Origin: Turritopsis dohrnii
Lineage: Eukaryota; Cnidaria; Hydrozoa; Anthoathecata; Oceaniidae
Assembly: GCA_027922465.2 (NCBI GenBank)
Contig: BQMF02000059.1
Location: 992,001-1,056,000, forward strand
DNA: 64,000 bases
Direction of reading: 5' to 3'
A program made the translations under genes and the position numbers. Positions 59,241 through 64,000 of the stretch are shown here, one piece after another. The notes beneath the pieces are model-generated. The model ran no database searches and was not told the origin of the DNA. It saw only the letters and a program-made list of their open reading frames with translations. Within the stretch, counting starts at the first letter, position 1; each line of letters starts with the position of its first letter.

Positions 59241-59790
59241 TAATATATTAATATTAGTATCATACACATTGTTAGGGTTAGGGTTGCGATGTAGTTTTGT
59301 CAACCGTTTCCACCCAGTTATCATAAGTTTGATACTCTCTTTTGTGGGAAATGTAGTTCTTCAGCACTCAAATAATTTGAATTGACTTAGAGTAATATTT
59401 GCACTTTCAATTTTCAATCTCCAGAGACCGGATCCAAATAAAGGGTCAAGTTGGTAAATGATAATGGTAGATCCCATTGCGCAAGAGGTGTTTAATTCCA
59501 ACAGCTTTTTGTTTTTACCCTCGATTTAATGAGTAATGTTCCTGAATATGTGTATATATAAATAAGTGAAATAGAAATTATTATCTATTTATTTGTTTGT
59601 TGTTTATTAAATTGTTCATATATTTATTTATTGTCTATAAAAATTAGAAATTGTAATTGTTCCGAAAGAAATCATGGCTTAAACTTAGCTGTTTTCATCT
59701 ATTCCGAAAATATAAAACAACCGTCTTTGAAGAAACCTCTTAAAGTGATCTTTAAAACGTTTTTTCCATATAGATTAAAGACGTCTTTAA
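59241..59790. other. Untranslated region inside the transposon with a telomere-like tract
   Basis: It holds TTAGGGTTAGGGTTG at 59,272-59,286 and AT-rich sequence up to the right subterminal repeats. No exon seen. Confidence 0.6.
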
Positions 59791-60030
59791 AAGACGTCTT
59801 AAATCCGTGTTAAACTGGTCGGATTTGTCCGTTTAGAAAACGTCTTTTTACAACGTCTTAAAGACGCCTTGAAAAGACGTTTTCTAAACGTCTTAAAGAA
59901 GTTTTAAACGTCTAAAAATGCGTTTTAAAAACGTCTTAAAGACGTCTTGGTAGACGCATTAAAAACGTCTTGAAAAGACGTTTTCTAAACGGACAAATCC
60001 GACCAGTTTAAGACGGATTTAAGACGTCTT
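59791..60030. repeat. 58-bp near-perfect internal inverted repeat in the transposon's right arm
   Basis: 59,791-59,848 and 59,973-60,030 are inverted copies with a single mismatch. They contain CTGGTCGGATTTGTCCGTTT and its complement, flanked by AAGACGTCTT units. The 124-bp loop consists of further AACGTCTTAAAGACG repeats. No equivalent hairpin is seen in the left arm. Confidence 0.9.
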
Positions 60031-60077
60031 CCAAGACGTCTTTAAGACGTCTTTAAAACGTCTTTTTGCCGGCTGGG

Positions 60078-61127
60078 ATAGACATTATATGCCATTATGT
60101 TCCTGTTGGAAGTTGGAATAAAATAGGTCTTAATAAAATGATACATAAAAAAATATAAAAGCAAGGTGGGACCGTTGTACTTTTCTTTAAATTTTTATCC
60201 ACAAACCTTGTTCCACATAAAAATTTGAATTTTGAAGAAAGAGTTCTTCTACATTTAGCAAGAAAGTAAGGATTGTGATTTGACATTAATGAAGAGACTT
60301 ATACTTATCTCTTATCTCTTAAGTCCATTTCCTTGTCATTGTTTTGGTCGTATATCTAACTTTATAACATAAACCACACATAGCAGGACACATGGAAGAA
60401 CAGAAATTGTATCATATGTAAATATTTTATCATTTTTGAATGTTCATCCTGCATAAATATTCGTTTTGATAATAATAATACCTTAATAACACTTGCAGAA
60501 CGATATAAAGACAGGCTTATGGAAATCTGTAAGCTACTATGACAACCTTACTTTTTATGCTGTTGGTCATAGTCTTCCTGTGAGTATCCAACACCCAAGC
60601 ATACCCTCACATTTGAATCCTAAAAAAACATGTGTATGCTATTAATAGTTATTAAAGGCTGTAAGACTGATGTGATAGTTATTGTGGCAGTAATTAAACA
60701 AAATGTGTAATCATATTTATATTTCAGAAATAAATGAAATAAACTCCATAAAATAAACAGTGATAAATGGTCAACTCATCTTAGTTACCATAAAGGCAGA
60801 TTTTTTAATTTTTTATTCATTAACGCTCACTTTGACACTTCTTATGCATCTCCTTTTCTATGGACACAATATTAAAGGAGCACTCCAGATATGGTGGAGT
60901 TAGCAATTATCGGAAAAAAAACATTGAAGAACTAAAACAAATGGTTATTTACTGGTCATCAAACGAGACTTGTAAGTCCCTTTTATGTCAATTTAAAATT
61001 TAAAAACATTTCTCAATGGCACAACCGCGGTGACATATCTGGTTGACATAAATAGCTTAAATCTCCCATGTATATTTTATTTTGGAGTCTCTCCAATGAG
61101 ATTGTAAGGATTTGAAAGAAAACCTAC
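60078..61127. other. Intergenic stretch right of the transposon
   Basis: AT-rich and without supported exons. This is the right flank of the transposon insertion. Confidence 0.5.
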
Positions 61128-61235
61128 CATTGACCATAATAAAGTTACCAGCAGGACAAAATGTCCAATTAAAGCCAAAAATCGAGCTGGTATGAATCTC
61201 CCTGCAGCTTGCAACATCTTTCAAAATCTCATCAT
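61128..61235 (-). CDS. Isolated internal exon of an unidentified gene
   Basis: The 108-nt segment is bounded by an acceptor (TTTCCTTTAG) and a donor (GTAGGT) with phase 1 on both sides. It encodes DVASCREIHTSSIFGFNWTF and then CPAGNFIMVNG. Two cysteines and an N-W-T glycosylation-like site suggest an extracellular module. No partner exon was found; the other exons may be small or lie beyond the window. Confidence 0.4.
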
Positions 61236-61649
61236 CTAAAGGAAAACACCGAAATAATTGGTCAATAAATTCAAGAGAAATATCTTGAAGATCTTCAATA
61301 ATTTTGAGAAAGACAGAGAAGTTGTGTTGAATTCTACTAAAAACTAGTACAATCAGAATAAATCATGAAAATGAGGCAAATAGGTAGAGATCAGTATGCA
61401 AACAAGAGCAATCATTTTAAAGTTTGATATTCAAGATCACTGTCTGGCTAACATGTACACTTCATTCCCATGGATCATAAATTTGTATAATAGAATGTAA
61501 ACCATAGGCTAGTGCTTTAGTTTCATGACATGTTTTTTTCTGTGTGTCATGTGAATCTTATAGTAATTGAAGCTTCCTCTTTGTGGAGGTAGTGTTTAGA
61601 ATTTGTGAGACAGAGCCCATTGACTTTGCTCTAGTATTAAATTCATGTG

Positions 61650-62280
61650 ATTAACTTAGAAAACTCGATAGTAGTCTGAATGTAACGATGCAACTGATGA
61701 TTGAAGGCTGAGTGTATGAATAATACATTGCAGGTTTTAACAAGATCAAAGATGGTAAGAAAACCAAGTTTAGCAAAGAGAGGTTTGGAAGGGGTGAGAT
61801 GAGGAGAGAAAGTGATAATACAAGCAGCAGATTTTTGAAGTTGGATGATACGTGTAGTGATAGACGATTCTTGTTGGGTCCGAACCTGGCAAGTGAGATG
61901 AGAAGATAATATGATAAATAGAAAGAAGAATAGACTGAGAAACGTGGGAGATTTTGCAGAGAGCAACATCAGCATGCTTTTTCCAGTTTAAGTTTTGATC
62001 CAAGTATACTCCAAGGTATATGTTCACTTGACTGAAGTTTTTTCCCATTAATCGTAAGTCTTAGGTTAAAACTAGACGGTTTACATTTGGATTTGAAAAG
62101 AACAAACTCAGTTTTAATTGTGTTTAAAGATATTTTATTGGTATTGAGCCAATGAAGGAGTAGATTTAGATCTATGTTGACTTTCTTGTTGATAGATTTA
62201 AGTGAGTGACTAACTGAAGAAGATTAGTATCGCCAGCAAAATCGTAAACTTCTGCTTGATGGAGATTGAAGTGGTTTAGT
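61650..62280 (-). pseudogene. Frameshifted LINE reverse transcriptase relic (minus)
   Basis: Minus-strand frames encode KTELVLFKSKCKPSSFNLRL, then YLGVYLDQNLNWKKHAD and, after a shift, ARFGPNKNRLSLHV-like and LGFLTIFDLVKTCNVLFIH. This order (thumb region with Y-L-G-V-x-L-D) is that of CR1/Jockey-type LINEs. It has at least one frameshift and lacks the catalytic core. Confidence 0.7.
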
Positions 62281-62284
62281 AGTT

Positions 62285-62600
62285 ACTTATTCAACACAAG
62301 ACTGTTACATACAACAGTAAAACATCAATTGAACAAACAATCAGTAGTGGTGTTCCGCAAGGTTCAATCTTGGGACCGTTATTATTCATCATTTTCAGAA
62401 CTCATCCTCACATTTTAGCAATCACCTCGACAGATCCTATAAGAAAGCATCCTCTCATTTAAGAATCCTAGCAAAACTCCGCTATCAGCTAACATCAGAA
62501 GGAGCCACTGCAATCTATAATACCATGGTATTGCCCATCAACACCTACTGCAGTCTGGCAATGCTTCATTCCACCCCAACTCTGAACAAAAAAGTATAGT
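62285..62600 (+). pseudogene. LINE reverse transcriptase relic (plus), internally deleted
   Basis: The frame TSIEQTISSGVPQGSILGPL is the reverse transcriptase motif S-G-V-P-Q-G-S-x-L-G-P-L. It is followed within about 20 residues by YKKASSHLRILAKLRYQLT and YNTMVLPINTYCSLAMLHS, which normally lie well over 100 residues later. The YADD region is deleted. It runs in the opposite direction to the adjacent relic. Confidence 0.75.
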
Positions 62601-62766
62601 GTGACTATTGTATGTTTGTTTTTCAGATCGGGCTCTAAATATATATAAGTAGTATAAGATACACAAAGACACATTACAATTGGCGACGAGGATAAACATT
62701 TGAGTGACAAGACACCATACAGCCTGTTGGTTTGGAAGCGTGAATGAGAACTGTAGAGCAAGCTTG

Positions 62767-62965
62767 AAGATCAGTATTCGTACTGAAGCTCTTATCATAC
62801 CAGGTTAGCCCTGGATCCAGTAGGTACGTTATCTTTCTCTATATTTTTCCTGGGGATTACTGTGAACGTTGTACGTGGTTGGCAAGAACGCATTTTCCTG
62901 AAGATCTGTCAGTCTAGCATACTGAAGCGTTTATCACACCAGGTTAGCCCTGGACAGAGTAGGTA
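62767..62965 (+). repeat. Imperfect direct repeat in the retrotransposon leader
   Basis: TACTGAAGCTCTTATCATAC and TACTGAAGCGTTTATCACAC, each followed by CAGGTTAGCCCTGGA and a GTAGGTA phrase, occur about 130 bp apart (62,780 and 62,919). Both sit just before gag. CCAGGTTAGCCCTGG is itself a near-palindrome. Confidence 0.8.
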
Positions 62966-63000
62966 AGGCTATTTAACTTGTATTCTCGACGGGGTTCAAG

Positions 63001-64000
63001 ATGGCCAAGGTTGCAACCACACAAGCAGAAACGCTATGTTTTGACCCAGATAAACATCCAGAAAACACCCTTAAAGCCTTTAATGAGTTTCTAAGGGCAT
63101 TTGAGCTGCGCTATGAAGCTGCGTATCCAGAGCCTGCAAAGGTGGCTATGGACAGTGCACTGGAACGCTGGAAACTTGTAAATGATAAAAAGCCAACAAT
63201 CAAAGACTACGACGAGATTAGAGATGATATTAGAGCCAAGGACAAGGTGGCCAAGCTACTTGGAATGTACAGTACCATACGACTGTATTCAGACTGGGAG
63301 ATTGCAGAGCCCGATCAAGAAGCAAGAAAGAAAGTTGCATGGGAAGCTTTCGTCACAAAAATGCAGCAATACTACGCTCCTACCCAAAACTTGACGCTGA
63401 AGAACTTTCAATTCCGTGCACTGAGCCAAGAGGCAGATGAGTCTTTCGCGGCCTTTGCAATCCGAGTTGAAAAAGAGGCTAAGCACTGTAACTTCAAATG
63501 CAAGTCCAAATACTGTGAAGCAGAGTTGATAGCGATCAGGGACCAGATTGTGATTGGGACCCATAATGAAGACATCAGACAGGAAGCGCTCAAGAATGCA
63601 TGGGAATTGAAGGCCCTCCGCGAAAATGGAATTCGAATTGAAAACGCCTACAAAGGGGCTGCAGAAATTGGTGACTCAAGTGTCAATAAGCTTGGGAAGT
63701 ACTCCCTTAAACAGATGCGACAAGAGAGCCTAAAGAAGGAAGGCTTACATAAGGCACGCTGCTACTATTGTGGAAACAATATCAGTGGATCAATCAAACA
63801 GCATGTACAGAAATGCACAGCCAGATCAGCAAATTGTCGTAGCTGTGGAAAGAAAGGGCACTTTGCTAAAGTGTGCAAATCTAAAGAAGTCAAACAGTTA
63901 GACACAGAAGAAGAGGCCAAGAAGGACGTCATTGAGAAGGAGACTTACAATGTGAACATATTCAGACTCAAAACTAGCTATACTTCAGCAGTACCAGGCG
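63001..64000 (+). CDS. Ty3/gypsy-like Gag, open to the window edge
   Basis: From ATG 63,001 the frame is open for 333 codons with no stop. It begins MAKVATTQAETLCFDPDKHP and has a helical capsid-like middle (FVTKMQQYYAPTQNLTLKNF and QEADESFAAFAIRVEKEA). A C-x2-C...H-x5-C segment (CYYCGNN) follows, then a clear zinc knuckle CRSCGKKGHFAKVC (C-x2-C-x4-H-x4-C, 63,837-63,878). Gag packages the element's RNA. After the knuckle come lysine- and glutamate-rich residues, where Gag normally hands over to protease. Nothing in the visible part is broken. Confidence 0.85.
   Translation, partial: MAKVATTQAETLCFDPDKHPENTLKAFNEFLRAFELRYEAAYPEPAKVAMDSALERWKLVNDKKPTIKDYDEIRDDIRAKDKVAKLLGMYSTIRLYSDWEIAEPDQEARKKVAWEAFVTKMQQYYAPTQNLTLKNFQFRALSQEADESFAAFAIRVEKEAKHCNFKCKSKYCEAELIAIRDQIVIGTHNEDIRQEALKNAWELKALRENGIRIENAYKGAAEIGDSSVNKLGKYSLKQMRQESLKKEGLHKARCYYCGNNISGSIKQHVQKCTARSANCRSCGKKGHFAKVCKSKEVKQLDTEEEAKKDVIEKETYNVNIFRLKTSYTSAVPG

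Larger units (their letters stand above)
51981..60077 (+). mobile_element. 8.1 kb two-gene DNA transposon (CACTA/CMC-like), CCCAGCCGGCA ends
   Basis: The terminal inverted repeats begin CCCAGCCGGCA-C/A-AA and are followed on both sides by many copies of the palindrome AAGACGTCTT and its halves (51,990-52,125, 53,450-53,500 and 59,770-60,065). The dinucleotide AT abuts both ends (51,979-51,980 and 60,078-60,079), consistent with the 2-3 bp duplications of the CMC group. Two genes on the plus strand, a tnp2-like transposase (54,845-56,821) and a spliced DUF4806-type gene (57,192-59,240), are both open and intact. A LINE interrupts the left subterminal region (about 52,127-53,395). TTAGGGTTAGGG sits near 59,272. 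The dense subterminal repeats resemble transposase-binding arrays of plant CACTA elements. Confidence 0.85.
62601..64000 (+). mobile_element. Ty3/gypsy-type LTR retrotransposon, 5' part
   Basis: ACATTACA followed by ATTGGCGACGAGGATAAAC (from 62,679) is the typical junction of an LTR end with the T-GGCGAC leader/primer-site region of gypsy-like elements. An untranslated leader with a direct repeat follows, then gag from 63,001. The element continues past the window. The upstream border of the LTR is not clear: LINE sequence ends near 62,590, leaving only about 80 bp. Confidence 0.65.

Noticed and set aside
1..64000. tRNA, 5S rRNA and snRNA genes.
   Set aside because: I scanned for B-box-like GGTTCGAATCC phrases and snRNA signatures and found none convincing. 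A covariance-model search would be decisive.

Overview
The window is AT-rich animal DNA. It has spliced genes with short GT-AG introns, a Kv2 (Shab)-type potassium channel, a claudin/PMP22-type four-transmembrane protein, a MutT/NUDT1-like sequence, vertebrate-type telomere repeats inside the sequence, and a dense, nested load of DNA transposons, LINEs and LTR elements. The gene set and the transposon mix suggest a cnidarian, perhaps a hydrozoan. That is inference; no rRNA, mitochondrial or other diagnostic locus is present.

Layout. 1-9113 (minus): a spliced gene running off the left edge, with a 768-codon exon that carries P-loop and SF1-helicase-like motifs. Its largest intron holds a 2.6 kb hAT-like element with a 5-bp target duplication and a copy of sequence from the big transposon at 52-60 kb. 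9.7-22.5 kb: no host gene seen, only mosaic repeats. These include two nested elements flanked by TTAA, a third TTAA element, a hAT-like element with a 5-bp duplication and a transposase relic, several copies of a TACCCGGG-ended inverted-repeat family, AT-rich ends beginning CAGGGG, and a 280-bp tandem array. 25.5-29.1 kb: LINE relics, an unrecognised C2H2-bearing repeat protein, and a LINE whose ORF starts with a 2A-like peptide. 31.9-38.3 kb: LINE ends, a fourth TTAA element (same family as the one at 18.4 kb), and a decayed BEL/Pao Gag-Pol ending at telomere-like repeats.

39-50 kb is the gene-bearing part. It holds a frameshifted NUDT1-like sequence, a 152-residue three-exon protein of possible beta-trefoil type (minus), the two-exon Kv2-like channel (plus) with two TGACGTCA sites just upstream, and a three-exon claudin-like gene (minus).

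51,981-60,077 is one 8.1 kb DNA transposon. It has CCCAGCCGGCA terminal inverted repeats, dense AAGACGTCTT subterminal repeats and an AT dinucleotide on each side. It carries two apparently intact genes: a 658-residue tnp2/CACTA-like transposase in one exon, and an 11-exon, 373-residue DUF4806-type protein whose splice phases all agree. A 5'-truncated LINE sits in its left arm. It is the best candidate here for a recently active, little-described system. The right edge holds one isolated minus-strand exon, two LINE relics in opposite orientation, and the start of a Ty3/gypsy element whose gag is open to the end.

All gene models are hand-built from reading frames and splice signals. No homology search was run.
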